A stretch of 64,000 bases of DNA. Source: an uncultured Opitutales bacterium (lineage in GTDB: Bacteria; Verrucomicrobiota; Verrucomicrobiia; Opitutales; Coraliomargaritaceae). The notes under the pieces were generated by a model. The model had not been told where the DNA came from. It saw only the letters and a program-made list of their open reading frames with translations, and did not search any database. Position 1 is the first letter of the stretch. The number at the start of each line of letters is the position of its first letter. The stretch spans positions 93,101-157,100 of the forward strand of contig CALKBZ010000006.1 of assembly GCA_937775295.1 (NCBI GenBank). Reading direction: 5' to 3'. The translations under genes were made by a program, and so were the position numbers. Shown in pieces: positions 30,781-40,200 of this stretch.

Positions 30781-31427
30781 TTGGCTCGGGGTGTTTGGAT
30801 GCGCGGCTCGGCTGGCTGTGGCTTAGGGCAGCGCAGCGATCGAGTGGACGGCAACCACGATGTGGATAGCAGGCGCGAGGATCTCGATGATAGCGGGATT
30901 TCCTCGGGCGAGTTAATTGGCTCGTTTGACGATTTCTCGTTTGGTGCCTGGCCGACAGTGAAGTCTATGAGGAGCTGAATTTGTTTGCCGCCGATGGATT
31001 CCAGCTTGGAGACGTCGCACTTTAGGTCGGTTACACGCTTCTAGAGTTTGCTTCAGATTCGGGAAATGATGATGAGCTGAGTATCGCGTCTGAAGTCGAA
31101 GTGCTCGGTGGCTTGATCGTAGGAGTCGGCGCAGTGTATTCGATTGAGGATAGTTTTGTCGAAATTGCGCTGTCCTATCCGTTGGCGTTTTTTGATGAGC
31201 GGTTGTGGCTCGTGCCTTTGGTGCACGAGGGATTTAATTATGGCTATCGCAGCGAATCACACAATGGCCCGAACCACGTGCAAATCAGTGTCGATCTCGA
31301 GTATCGATTAACCGAACGTACTGCGCTGGTCGGCTATGTGGCCCAAAGCTTCGCGCAGGATGATGTCGAACGCGAGAATCTGGGAGACGTGAGTTGGTTC
31401 GGCCTTGGGCTGAATACTCAGTTTTAG
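30781..31427 (+). pseudogene. remnant of an outer-membrane beta-barrel protein gene
   Basis: From 30930 to 31427 one frame reads as alternating beta strands (ADSEVYEELNLFAADGFQLG, VGYTLLEFASDSG, IVGVGAVYSIEDSFVEIALS, ISVDLEYRLTERTALVGYVA) and ends with the outer-membrane-type terminal phenylalanine (LGLNTQF). A TAG at 31023-31025 and a TGA at 30927 break it, and the start of similarity shifts to another frame further left (SGELIGSFDDFSFGAW). Only the last 108 codons are open from a GTG. Reads as the damaged 3' end of a porin-like gene. Confidence 0.6.
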
Positions 31428-31470
31428 TGCGCAGTGTGTGACTTCGCTGATCACATCTCACGCGCTGTGG

Positions 31471-34284
31471 TTAGTGCGCTTCCAACCAGTTGTTGCCGAG
31501 GCCGATGTCGATCTCGATGGGGCATTTCAAATCAAGCGCCTGTTTCATGCCTTCGGTGACAAGGGTGCGCACTGCGGCTTCTTCGTTTGGATCGAGGTCA
31601 AAGATCAATTCATCATGCACCTGAAGGAGCATGCGAGTGTTGAGCTTTTGTGCGACCAATGCGTTTTGCACGTTCACCATCGCGATTTTAATCATGTCGG
31701 CTGCAGTGCCTTGGATTGGCATGTTGATCGCATTGCGCTCCGCAGCGGCACGAATCGTGCCGTTTCTGGAGTTTATGTCCTGCAGATAACGGCGACGTCC
31801 GGTGATGGTCTCGACGTAGCCCTTGGCTTTGGCGCTGTCTTGCATGCGCAACATGTAGCCAGGGATACCGGGGAACTGCGCGAAGTAGTTGTTAATGATC
31901 TCTTGTGCTTCGGTGCGTGAGACGGTGCCGAGTCGCTGCGCCAGCCCGAAGGCGGAAATTCCGTAAGGGATGCCGAAGTTGACCATCTTGGCGGTGCTGC
32001 GTTGCTCGCGGGTGACTTCGTTGAGTGGAACCTCGAAGATCTTCGCGGCAGTTGCTGCGTGAATGTCGCGACCTTCACGAAAGGCGGTGAGCAGGCCTTC
32101 GTCTTCGGTGAGTGCGGCGAGGATGCGTAGCTCGATTTGCGAGTAATCGGCGGAGAGTAGTTTCCAGCCTGGGCGTGCGATAAAGGCTTTGCGAATTTCG
32201 CGGCCTTGGGCGCTGCGCACGGGAATATTTTGCAGGTTGGGATCGTTTGAGGACAGGCGCCCGGTCGAGGTTTGCACTTGGCCGTAGTTGGTGTGCACGC
32301 GGCCACTCACTGAATCGATCGAGTTCGGCAGTGCGTCGATGTAAGTGCTCTTGAGTTTGGTGAGCTGGCGGTATTCGAGAATGTTGGCGACGATGGGGTG
32401 CTTCGACGCGAGCGACGAAAGTACTTGTTCGTTGGTCGCGTATTGGCCGGTCTTGGTCTTCTTTGGTTTTTCAACGAGCTTCAGCTCGTCGAACAGAATT
32501 TCGCCAAGTTGCTTGGGAGAGTTGAGGTTAAACTCACGTCCAGCCGCCGCGCTGATCGAGTCGCGCAGTGTTTCAATGTGGCCTTCGAGTGACTTGCCCG
32601 TTTCGACCAGCGTCGCTTCGTTCATCAAGATCCCTTCGCGCTCCATTGCGACCAGCACGGGGAGCAGAGGCGTTTCGATTTCGTAGAAGACTTTGGCTTG
32701 GCCGCTCTCTTCGAGCTTCACTTTAAAGAGTTCCCAGAGTTGCAGCGTTACATCGGCGTCTTCGATCGCGTAATCCGCAAGGGCTTGGGGTTTGACCGAA
32801 GAGTAGTCAATTGGCTGGCCCTTCTTGACCTCGGGAATGAGTTCGCTGAAACGGATGGTGGTGTATTGCAGAAAGTCTTCCGATAGCGTGTCGAGGTTGT
32901 GGCGCTGCTCTGGATCGATCAACGCGTGTGCCAGCATGGTGTCGTAGCATTTGCCGGCGACGTCGATGCCTTGCTCGGCTAGAATTGATAGGTCGAACTT
33001 CAAGTTATGGCCGATTTTGGCCAGGTTGCTGTTACTAAATACAGGGCGCAGTGCTTCGAAAACGGTGGCTGAGTTGTCGCTAGAAACAGGCACGAACCAG
33101 CCGCTGTGTGCTTTGGTCGCAAATGAGATACCAACCAAATCGACGCTACGCGGATTGAGCCCGGTGGTTTCGGTATCAAAGGCGAAGCTGCCGGCATTGC
33201 GGAGCTCGTCGGTCAGTTGCTTGAGTGTGTCAGCAGAATTGGCGATGCGGTAGTCGGTCTTTATATCAGCGAATTTTTTAAAGGTGACTGCGGGTAGTAG
33301 ATCGAGTTGCAGATCGCCCGAACTGTCGGAGGTGGGTTGCTTGGCCTTTGTTTTTTCGTCGTCCTCACTCATCAGCACGAGCTCGGCGCTGGCTTCTTGG
33401 ATGGTGAACTCACTGCCGAAGATTCGTTTGGCTAGCGTGCGAAATTCAAATTCGGCAAACAGTGGCACGAGCTTGTCTTTGCTCGGCGCGTCGAGGCGTA
33501 GGCTATCCCAATCGGCATCGATCGGCACGTCGAGTTGAATGGTGGCGAGCGTTTTGGAGAGGCGGGCTTGTTCGGCGTTGTCGCGCACGCGTTCTTGTTG
33601 CTTGCCTTTTAGCTCGTCGACGTGGGCGATGATGTTGCCGACGTTGTCGTAGGCTGCGAGGAGCTTGGCTGCCGTCTTCGGCCCGATGCCAGGCACGCCA
33701 GGGATATTGTCGGAAACGTCGCCACAGAGGCCGAGCATATCAATGACTTGATCGACGCGAATGATGTCCCACTTTTTTTTGATCTCATCGACGCCTAAAA
33801 TTTCTGCGCCATCACCTTGGCGGGAGGGGCGATACATTTTGATCTTTTCAGTCACAAGTTGGCCAAAGTCCTTATCTGGGGTGACCATGAAAACTTCGTC
33901 AAAGCCATCGGCCTCAGCACGGTGAGCGAGGGTGCCGATAATATCGTCGGCCTCGTAGCCATCCATCTTGAGTACAGGAATACCGAAAGCTTCGGCGACA
34001 CGGCTAAGGTGCGGCATCGCTTCGGCTAGGTCTTCCGGCATCGCTTCGCGTTGTGCCTTGTATTCTGGATGCAGAATATGGCGTGCGGTCGGCGCAGAGG
34101 TATCGAAGACCACCGCGAGGTGGCTAGGCTGCTTCTTGGTGATCAATTCGATCAAGGTCGCAGTAAATCCAAAAATGGCCGACGAGTTGAAGCCTTTTGA
34201 GGTATAAATCGGGCTACGGATCAGGGCAAAGTGTGCACGGTAGGCGAGGGCCATACCATCGAGAAGATAGAGCGTCTTGGGCAT
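31471..34284 (-). CDS. polA: DNA polymerase I
   Basis: 937 residues, the full three-domain enzyme for Okazaki-fragment processing and repair. 5'-3' nuclease (residues 1-290): LDGMALAYRAHFAL, VFDTSAPTARH, DKDFGQLV, GDVSDNIPGVPGIGPKTA. 3'-5' exonuclease (about 340-520) with intact DTETTGL, so proofreading should be active, as seen from KIGHNLKFD and DYAIEDADVT. Polymerase: ADYSQIELRILAAL (motif A), RSTAKMVNFGIPYG (motif B), LLQVHDELIFDLD (motif C). A degenerate seven-base array and a long inverted repeat lie just upstream. Confidence 0.97.
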   Translation of the reverse strand: MPKTLYLLDGMALAYRAHFALIRSPIYTSKGFNSSAIFGFTATLIELITKKQPSHLAVVFDTSAPTARHILHPEYKAQREAMPEDLAEAMPHLSRVAEAFGIPVLKMDGYEADDIIGTLAHRAEADGFDEVFMVTPDKDFGQLVTEKIKMYRPSRQGDGAEILGVDEIKKKWDIIRVDQVIDMLGLCGDVSDNIPGVPGIGPKTAAKLLAAYDNVGNIIAHVDELKGKQQERVRDNAEQARLSKTLATIQLDVPIDADWDSLRLDAPSKDKLVPLFAEFEFRTLAKRIFGSEFTIQEASAELVLMSEDDEKTKAKQPTSDSSGDLQLDLLPAVTFKKFADIKTDYRIANSADTLKQLTDELRNAGSFAFDTETTGLNPRSVDLVGISFATKAHSGWFVPVSSDNSATVFEALRPVFSNSNLAKIGHNLKFDLSILAEQGIDVAGKCYDTMLAHALIDPEQRHNLDTLSEDFLQYTTIRFSELIPEVKKGQPIDYSSVKPQALADYAIEDADVTLQLWELFKVKLEESGQAKVFYEIETPLLPVLVAMEREGILMNEATLVETGKSLEGHIETLRDSISAAAGREFNLNSPKQLGEILFDELKLVEKPKKTKTGQYATNEQVLSSLASKHPIVANILEYRQLTKLKSTYIDALPNSIDSVSGRVHTNYGQVQTSTGRLSSNDPNLQNIPVRSAQGREIRKAFIARPGWKLLSADYSQIELRILAALTEDEGLLTAFREGRDIHAATAAKIFEVPLNEVTREQRSTAKMVNFGIPYGISAFGLAQRLGTVSRTEAQEIINNYFAQFPGIPGYMLRMQDSAKAKGYVETITGRRRYLQDINSRNGTIRAAAERNAINMPIQGTAADMIKIAMVNVQNALVAQKLNTRMLLQVHDELIFDLDPNEEAAVRTLVTEGMKQALDLKCPIEIDIGLGNNWLEAH

Positions 34285-34290
34285 TCAAAG

Positions 34291-34332
34291 AACGTCCAAC
34301 ATCAAACGCCGAACGTCGAACCTTGAATCTGA
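34291..34332. repeat. degenerate seven-base tandem array upstream of polA
   Basis: Six consecutive seven-base units of the form AACxxCx: AACGTCC, AACATCA, AACGCCG, AACGTCG, AACCTTG, AATCTGA. It starts seven bases from the polA start codon, in its leader. Confidence 0.6.
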
Positions 34333-34360
34333 TTTTTTATGGGGGGTAGGTCATCATTAT

Positions 34361-34415
34361 ACTCGTAATCTTATTCCTAATCTCCACACAGCTAATTAAG
34401 GATAAGATGACGAGT
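34361..34415. repeat. long imperfect inverted repeat upstream of polA
   Basis: ACTCGTAATCTTATTCCTAA (34361-34380) pairs with TTAAGGATAAGATGACGAGT (34396-34415), 17 of 20 positions, loop 15 bases. No T-run follows on either strand. Could be a leader structure of polA or a 3' structure of the sugar kinase gene. Confidence 0.55.
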
Positions 34416-34553
34416 AAGATTCAGTGATTTGCTCAGATTGCAGAGAGGTCGCGCAGGCGCGTCCCACAACGCATCTTGTGCAAATTTTTGTGTGCAGTGC
34501 AATCGATTGCGGTGCGGGTACCCAAGGGCATAATAAACGCACCTGCGCGCTAC

Positions 34554-35447
34554 CTAACGGCAGAGTGCGTCAACGGCTTTGCGTGTTGGTAGTGCGTTGC
34601 GGGCGCCGGATTTTAGGCAAGTGAGTGCACCAGTGGCGCAGGCGCGGCGCATGTTTTGCTTGGCTTTGAGCCCTTCGGCGATACCGAGCGCAAATGCGCC
34701 GTGGAAGGCATCGCCGGCTCCAGTGGTGTCGACTGTTTCAATATCAAATGCGGGTATATGGTGTTGGTCGTATTGGTCTTGCCAATACACGCCGTCCACT
34801 CCCCAGGTGCAGGCGATGAGCGGCGCTGCGCCATCGAGCGCCGCCAGGGCGGTGCGTGGATCGTCTTCGCCGCTGTAGTGTTTGGCGAATTTCTCGGAGG
34901 TGATCAGGTAATCGACCTTGTTGTAGAGTAGTTGGGTGCCGTCGTTGATAGAACCGGCGTCCAATATTGAAGGGATGCCGAGCGCTCTGGCTTCTTCGAT
35001 CAGTGCGAGCGAGAGCAGCGGTTGGTGGCCGTCGACTAATAGCACCTTGGCGGGAAACTTTGCTAGGCTGATCGTGTCCTCCGCTGCCAGCGCTGAGGGG
35101 GCACGATAGTCGATGATCGAGCGCTCACCGTTGGGCTTGATGGTGACTGCTGCGATTGGTGTAGGTGCATCGCCGCGATGTAGGACGTCAGCATGCACGC
35201 CATGGGTTGCGAACTCGCGGAGGTGCGCGTCGCCAAAGGCATCGTTGCCTAAGTAGCCGCAGAAGCGCGCTGAGCCGCCGAGCCGTGCAATAGTGACTGC
35301 TGCATTTGCCGCTGGTCCACCGCCACTGGTATGCATGGTAGTGGCGCGTAGCTTTTCATCGGCTGTCGGGTGGTGCGATACATTGAAATTAATATCCACA
35401 CACGCATAGCCTACGCAAAGAACGTCGACTGGAGTGGGGGTGGACAT
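34554..35447 (-). CDS. PfkB-family carbohydrate kinase
   Basis: 297 residues of the ribokinase/PfkB fold. Seen: the N-terminal [15 protein letters not shown], the sugar-binding [16 protein letters not shown], the lid and [12 protein letters not shown], and the C-terminal catalytic signature [16 protein letters not shown] with the base D and anion hole. Sulfofructose, ribose, fructose or adenosine kinases share these motifs, so the sugar is not determined. No clear sugar-pathway neighbours. Confidence 0.88.
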   Translation of the reverse strand: MSTPTPVDVLCVGYACVDINFNVSHHPTADEKLRATTMHTSGGGPAANAAVTIARLGGSARFCGYLGNDAFGDAHLREFATHGVHADVLHRGDAPTPIAAVTIKPNGERSIIDYRAPSALAAEDTISLAKFPAKVLLVDGHQPLLSLALIEEARALGIPSILDAGSINDGTQLLYNKVDYLITSEKFAKHYSGEDDPRTALAALDGAAPLIACTWGVDGVYWQDQYDQHHIPAFDIETVDTTGAGDAFHGAFALGIAEGLKAKQNMRRACATGALTCLKSGARNALPTRKAVDALCR

Positions 35448-35481
35448 TGGTTAAGGAGTCAGCATGTAGAGATTGAATACC

Positions 35482-35553
35482 CGTAGCGTCGTTGCTTGCA
35501 ACGGCCATTGCTCGCTAGATGACTCTGAGACCGTCGCCAGCAACGACGCCACG
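35482..35553. repeat. inverted repeat with the GTCGTT core
   Basis: CGTAGCGTCGTTGCT (35482-35496) pairs with AGCAACGACGCCACG (35539-35553) with one mismatch. The core GTCGTT/AACGAC is shared with the repeats at 14221 and 39457, though the outer arms differ. It lies just past the cysJ stop. Confidence 0.6.
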
Positions 35554-35565
35554 AATATAATATTC

Positions 35566-37368
35566 CTAGTACACATCGCGCAGGTAGCGCTTGTCGGCTT
35601 TGAGCCGCTTGACGTAATCGATGGCGGCTTCTTCGCTGAGTCCTCCCTCTTGGGCGATTACATCGTGCAATGCTTTATCGACATCATGGGCCATGCGAGT
35701 GGCATCACCACAGACGCAAAAAGAGGCGCCTTGTTCGAGCCATGCATACAGCTCCTTGGCGTTTTCACGCATGCGGTCCTGCACATAAACTTTCTCTGCT
35801 TGGTCGCGAGAGAAGGCTACGTCGAGCTTGGTGAGTACACCATCGCTCAAGTAGCTTTGCCACTCGGTCTGGTAGAGGAAGTCAGTCAAATAATGTTGCT
35901 CGCCGAAGATGAGCCAGTTCTTGCCCTTGGCCTCGGTGGCTTTGCGCTCTTCGATAAATGCGCGGAACGGTGCGATGCCAGTTCCAGGGCCGACCATGAT
36001 GAGTGGCGTATCTGGATTCGCCGGAACCTTGAAGTGCTTGTTCGGTGAGACGAAGATGTCGACTTTCTCGCCTTCCACGATACGATCCGACAAATAAGTA
36101 GAGCAGACGCCTTTGCGCTCACGGCCGTGGGCATCGTATCGAACGACACCGACAGTCAGGTGAACTTCGCCTTCGTGTGCCTTCAGGCTCGATGCGATTG
36201 AATAGAGACGAGGTGGCAACTTGCGCATGATGCTGACGAGATCATCTGGGGTGATTTCGGGAGCACTGAACTGATGTAGGACATCAATCAATTCACGGCC
36301 ATAAAGGTAAGCCTGGAGTTGCTTCTTGTTCTCCGGCTTCAACAGGTCATCCAACTCTTTGTTTTGTGAGATTGCGTAGTAGCGATTGAGTACAGGGAGT
36401 GAAATACCTGTCACATCCAACTTGCTGGTGAGTGCAGTCTCTAATGTGCAGTCGCCATCCTTCAGGGTGACGATCGCGTCGCGGTCGAGGCCAGTGGTCT
36501 TTAAGATATCCTCGACAACATCCGTCGCATTGTGCGGGATCACTGCGAGTGCATCGCCAGCTTCATAGGTCATGCCGGAACCCTCGAGGTCGAGTTCGAG
36601 GTGAATTGTTTCCTTCGCAGAGCCTGCGCCGTTGAGCAGCACGCGCTCTTTGAGTTCCGATGGAAATGGGTTCTTACGAGAGTATTTAACCGGTGCAGTC
36701 ACCGGTGCAGTGGCAGTTGCTGGTGCGGCGGCGGGAGCGGCCAACTCCTTTAGTGCGGCGAGGGCACCTGTTTGCCATGCGTCGTAGTCGTCGTCGAAAT
36801 CAACGTCGCAGTCCTTGCGATTGAACACGCGCCGTGCACCCAAGGCTTCGAGGCGGGCGTCGATATTGATGCCCGTGGTGCAAAAATTCTCATAGCTGGT
36901 GTCGCCGAGGCCGAGTACCGAGAAACGAGTGCCTTCGAGCCTCGGTGCTTGGTCGCTCATGAGCGCTTCGATGAAATCGATCGAATTTTCCGGAGGATCG
37001 CCTTCGCCCCATGTGCTGACGAGCACGAGTAGGTTCTCGATGCCCTTGAGCTTAGCTGGTTTGATGTCGCTCATGTTGATGGCCTTCGCTTGAAAGCCGG
37101 CCTTTGCCGCGGTTTTTACAGTTTGATCTGCGAGGCTTTCAGCGTTGCCCGACTCAGAGCCGAACAGAACAGTTAATGTCGGCGCTATCACAGGTACAAC
37201 TGCTGCGGCGCCACCTTTACCATCACGGCCAACACGGAGGCCACTAATAAAGCCTTCCATCCAAATCAATTGGTCGGGTTGAAGATTCGGCAAGAATCCG
37301 TTGAGCCATTGCACCTGGTCGGGTGTGAAGGGTGCTGTGTTTGATAGGAAAGCGTCAGAGTTGCTCAT
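35566..37368 (-). CDS. cysJ: assimilatory sulfite reductase flavoprotein subunit
   Basis: Passes electrons from NADPH through FAD and FMN to CysI. 600 residues from the ATG at 37368. Flavodoxin FMN domain: LFGSESGNAESLADQT, VSTWGEGDPPEN, LGDTSYENFC. FAD domain: RLYSIASSLKAH, HGRERKGVCSTYLSDR. NADPH domain: GPGTGIAPFRAFIEER, LIFGEQHYLTDFLYQ, YVQDRMRENAKELY, CGDATRMAHDV. Divergent from cysI, with about 200 bases between carrying both promoters. Together they reduce sulfite to sulfide for cysteine synthesis. Confidence 0.95.
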   Translation of the reverse strand: MSNSDAFLSNTAPFTPDQVQWLNGFLPNLQPDQLIWMEGFISGLRVGRDGKGGAAAVVPVIAPTLTVLFGSESGNAESLADQTVKTAAKAGFQAKAINMSDIKPAKLKGIENLLVLVSTWGEGDPPENSIDFIEALMSDQAPRLEGTRFSVLGLGDTSYENFCTTGINIDARLEALGARRVFNRKDCDVDFDDDYDAWQTGALAALKELAAPAAAPATATAPVTAPVKYSRKNPFPSELKERVLLNGAGSAKETIHLELDLEGSGMTYEAGDALAVIPHNATDVVEDILKTTGLDRDAIVTLKDGDCTLETALTSKLDVTGISLPVLNRYYAISQNKELDDLLKPENKKQLQAYLYGRELIDVLHQFSAPEITPDDLVSIMRKLPPRLYSIASSLKAHEGEVHLTVGVVRYDAHGRERKGVCSTYLSDRIVEGEKVDIFVSPNKHFKVPANPDTPLIMVGPGTGIAPFRAFIEERKATEAKGKNWLIFGEQHYLTDFLYQTEWQSYLSDGVLTKLDVAFSRDQAEKVYVQDRMRENAKELYAWLEQGASFCVCGDATRMAHDVDKALHDVIAQEGGLSEEAAIDYVKRLKADKRYLRDVY

Positions 37369-37571
37369 GATAGTTCGCGGTTTGGAAAGTGTAGAAATCA
37401 AAGCATTGTACGGCTGAAATGCAATACGAATTCGGCCTTTTAATTCTTTTCTTAGGTTTATGAGTGACAAACTAAAGAAAGGAGCTAGTGTTAATACAAG
37501 TTTTATTTGCGCATCCAGTAATCTTTGATATTTACGAGGGTCCGCTTAATGCATTCATTCCGACTATTATT

Positions 37572-39326
37572 ATGATTTCCGACAGTCAAACACCGCAGAA
37601 ACTGCACAAAAACGAAGGCATCAAAGATAGCAGCAACTATTTACGTGGCACCATCCTCGAGGGGCTCGCCGATGTCTCCACGGGTTCGATCGCAGCCGAT
37701 GACCAGCAATTGACGAAATTCCACGGTCTCTACCAGCAAGACGACCGCGATGTGCGCAGCGCACGGCGTAAGCACAAGCTCGATAAAGCATTCTCATTCT
37801 TGTCGCGTATCTGTCTGCCAGGTGGTATCTGCACGGCTGAGCAGTGGATCCTCATGGATGAACTCTCTAACTATTGCGCGTTTAACACGTTGAAACTGAC
37901 GACACGTCAGGCCTTCCAGCTGCACGGTATCCTCAAGGGCAACCTCAAGGAGGTCATCAGCCGTTGTAATGACGTGGCGATGACTACGCTTGCTGCCTGT
38001 GGCGATGTGAATCGCAATGTTATGTGTAATCCCAACCCCTTTGCTTCTAAAGTGCATACTCAGGTGCAACAAATCACTGACGAGATTGACGCGCACCTTA
38101 AGCCGCAGACACCGGCATTTTCTGAAATGTGGCTTGATGGTAAGCCACTCAAACTGACTGTTCCTCAAGCAGCTGAACGCTCTCTGGACTGTGGTGGCAA
38201 CGATGTGGAGCCACTGTATGGCAAGACCTACCTGCCGCGTAAATTCAAAATCGCTGTGGCGGTTCCGCCTTACAACGACGTTGATATTTTTGCAAACTGC
38301 CTCGGTTTCATCGCAATCCTCGAAGACGGCAAGCTGGCTGGTTTTAATGTGACTGTCGGTGGGGGCATGGGAATGACTCATGGCAATGAGAAGACCTTTC
38401 CACGCTTGGCTGATGTCATGGCATTCTGCACACCTGAGCAAGCAGTCGCAGTGGCAGAGAAAATAGTCACCATTCAGCGCGACCACGGCAAGCGTGAAGC
38501 GCGCACCAACGCGCGTTTCAAATACACCGTCGAACGTTTTGGGGTGGACTGGATCCGCAACGAGCTCGAGTCACGTCTTGGTTACAAGCTCGAAGATGCG
38601 CGCGATTATAAATTTACCAGCACGGGCGATCGCTACGGCTGGTGCGAAGGCACTAACGGCAAATGGAATCTCGGTTTGTTTATCGAAGGTGGGCGTATCG
38701 TTGACACTGACGGTAGCCCACTCAAGACTGGTATGCTCGAAATCGCTAAAGTGCACACGGGGGACTTCCGACTCACTGGCAATCAGAACGTGCTGATCGG
38801 CAATGTCGATGCCGCCGACAAAGGTAAAATCGACACCCTCGTTGCGCAATATAAGCTTGATGCCTACAAGACTGCATCGGGCATGCGTCGCAGCCAGATT
38901 GCTTGTGTAGCACTGCCAACATGCGGACTCGCACTTGCTGAGTCCGAGCGCTATCTGCCGACTCTAGTCACCGACCTCGAGGTGATTCTCGAAGAAGCCG
39001 GACTCCGTGATGACGAGATCGTGATTCGCTCAACAGGTTGCCCGAACGGCTGTGCCCGTCCGTATCTCGGTGAGATCGGGCTGGTTGGTAAAGTTCCCGG
39101 TAAGTATAACCTGTATCTTGGTGCTGGCTTCGACGGCGAACGCTTGAACAAGCTCTATCGCACCTCGATCACCAACGAGCAAATTATTGAAGAGCTTCGT
39201 CCGCTGCTCCTAGCTTACGCCAAAGAGCGCAATGAAGGCGAACGCTTCGGCGACTTCGTGATTCGCAAGGACTACGTGAAAGCAACCACTGCTGGCAATA
39301 ACTTCCACGCGAACCTAGCAAGCTAG
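37572..39326 (+). CDS. cysI: assimilatory sulfite reductase hemoprotein subunit
   Basis: Six-electron reduction of sulfite to sulfide. 584 residues from the ATG at 37572; the open frame continues upstream to 37488 without homology. Seen: TTRQAFQLHGILKGNLK, DVNRNVMCNPNP, GKTYLPRKFKIAVA, the siroheme-binding NVTVGGGMGMTHGN, and the Fe4S4-siroheme cysteines C-x5-C (CVALPTC) with C-x3-C (TGCPNGCARP). A terminator follows 26 bases after the stop. Partner of divergent cysJ. Confidence 0.96.
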   Translation: MISDSQTPQKLHKNEGIKDSSNYLRGTILEGLADVSTGSIAADDQQLTKFHGLYQQDDRDVRSARRKHKLDKAFSFLSRICLPGGICTAEQWILMDELSNYCAFNTLKLTTRQAFQLHGILKGNLKEVISRCNDVAMTTLAACGDVNRNVMCNPNPFASKVHTQVQQITDEIDAHLKPQTPAFSEMWLDGKPLKLTVPQAAERSLDCGGNDVEPLYGKTYLPRKFKIAVAVPPYNDVDIFANCLGFIAILEDGKLAGFNVTVGGGMGMTHGNEKTFPRLADVMAFCTPEQAVAVAEKIVTIQRDHGKREARTNARFKYTVERFGVDWIRNELESRLGYKLEDARDYKFTSTGDRYGWCEGTNGKWNLGLFIEGGRIVDTDGSPLKTGMLEIAKVHTGDFRLTGNQNVLIGNVDAADKGKIDTLVAQYKLDAYKTASGMRRSQIACVALPTCGLALAESERYLPTLVTDLEVILEEAGLRDDEIVIRSTGCPNGCARPYLGEIGLVGKVPGKYNLYLGAGFDGERLNKLYRTSITNEQIIEELRPLLLAYAKERNEGERFGDFVIRKDYVKATTAGNNFHANLAS

Positions 39327-39352
39327 TCAGAGACGAACTAGCACTAATTTTT

Positions 39353-39387
39353 ATCAGCCAATGTTCACATGAGCATTGGCTGATTTT
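39353..39387 (+). terminator. terminator of cysI
   Basis: ATCAGCCAATG and CATTGGCTGAT form a perfect 11-base stem around a ten-base loop, followed by TTTT. Confidence 0.8.
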
Positions 39388-39456
39388 GTATACTTAGCTT
39401 GTCACTGATTTAGCCCAAGAATATACCACTGCTGAGACCTTTTCGCCTGTAAATGC

Positions 39457-39540
39457 TGGAAGGGAACGCTCCGTCATTTCCGTGCCTCCATCTTAATTGA
39501 ATTCGCTAATTCTATTCAAACGACGGAGCGTTTTCCTTCA
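39457..39540. repeat. dispersed inverted repeat, copy 2
   Basis: Arms 39457-39478 and 39519-39540 pair over 22 bases with G-T wobbles and one A-C mismatch. The core AACGCTCCGTC matches the copy at 14221-14300. It ends 12 bases before the methyltransferase start. Confidence 0.7.
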
Positions 39541-39552
39541 AAAATCCTTTTA

Positions 39553-40200
39553 ATGTCCTACTCCAGTATCGCTCGATTTTATAAACTGATCGAATCAGTG
39601 ACGATCGGGGGTTCGTTGCTGGATGCACGGCTTGGCCACCTACAGCGACTTGCTGAAGGGCCTGCGATTCATCACGCACTCTTGGTCGGTGAGGGCAATG
39701 GTTCCTTTCTGCTGCCGTTCGCACAGCAGTTTCCCAATACGCGGATTACTGTGCTCGATGAAAGCCCTGCAATGTTGCGGGTGGCCCAAAATAGGCTCGA
39801 AGCCGCAGGTATCGACACCGCTCGCATTGCCTTTTGGCAGGTGGACATGACCACTGAGCAGTTGCCCGAAGATCGCTACGATTTGATCGTCACTCTGTTT
39901 TTTTTCGATAATTTCGATGCCGCTACCGTTCGGCGGGTCGTGCCAGTCCTTGAGCGCGCCAGCACGGCGTCCGCCCAATGGTTGCTCTCGGACTTTCAGA
40001 TTCCCGCCAGTGGTTGGCGGCGACTCCGCGCCCGTATTTGGCTCATCATCTTGTATGCCTTCTTTCGCTGCGTGGCAAAGATCCCCGCCCGCACAGTGCC
40101 ACCCGTTGAGGCCATCCTAGCGGCAACCAGTTTCAAGCAGGTCGCTCGTGAAACCTATAGCGCCGAAATGCTCTACAGCACGCTGTATGGAAGGGCGTGA
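39553..40200 (+). CDS. class I SAM-dependent methyltransferase
   Basis: 215 residues with a Rossmann methyltransferase core: HHALLVGEGNGSFLLPFAQ (motif I, with GEGNG in place of the commoner GxGxG), NTRITVLDESPAMLRVAQ (acidic ribose-binding end of strand 2), IAFWQVDMTTEQLPEDRYDLIVTLFFFDNF (motifs III and IV, given for orientation only in part) and a helical C-terminal region with RIWLIILYAFFRCV that may contact membrane or a lipid. Substrate unknown. It sits alone after the inverted repeat. Confidence 0.75.
   Translation: MSYSSIARFYKLIESVTIGGSLLDARLGHLQRLAEGPAIHHALLVGEGNGSFLLPFAQQFPNTRITVLDESPAMLRVAQNRLEAAGIDTARIAFWQVDMTTEQLPEDRYDLIVTLFFFDNFDAATVRRVVPVLERASTASAQWLLSDFQIPASGWRRLRARIWLIILYAFFRCVAKIPARTVPPVEAILAATSFKQVARETYSAEMLYSTLYGRA

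Noticed and set aside
37794..38486. 230-codon reverse frame over cysI
   Set aside because: Antisense shadow of the high-confidence cysI gene.
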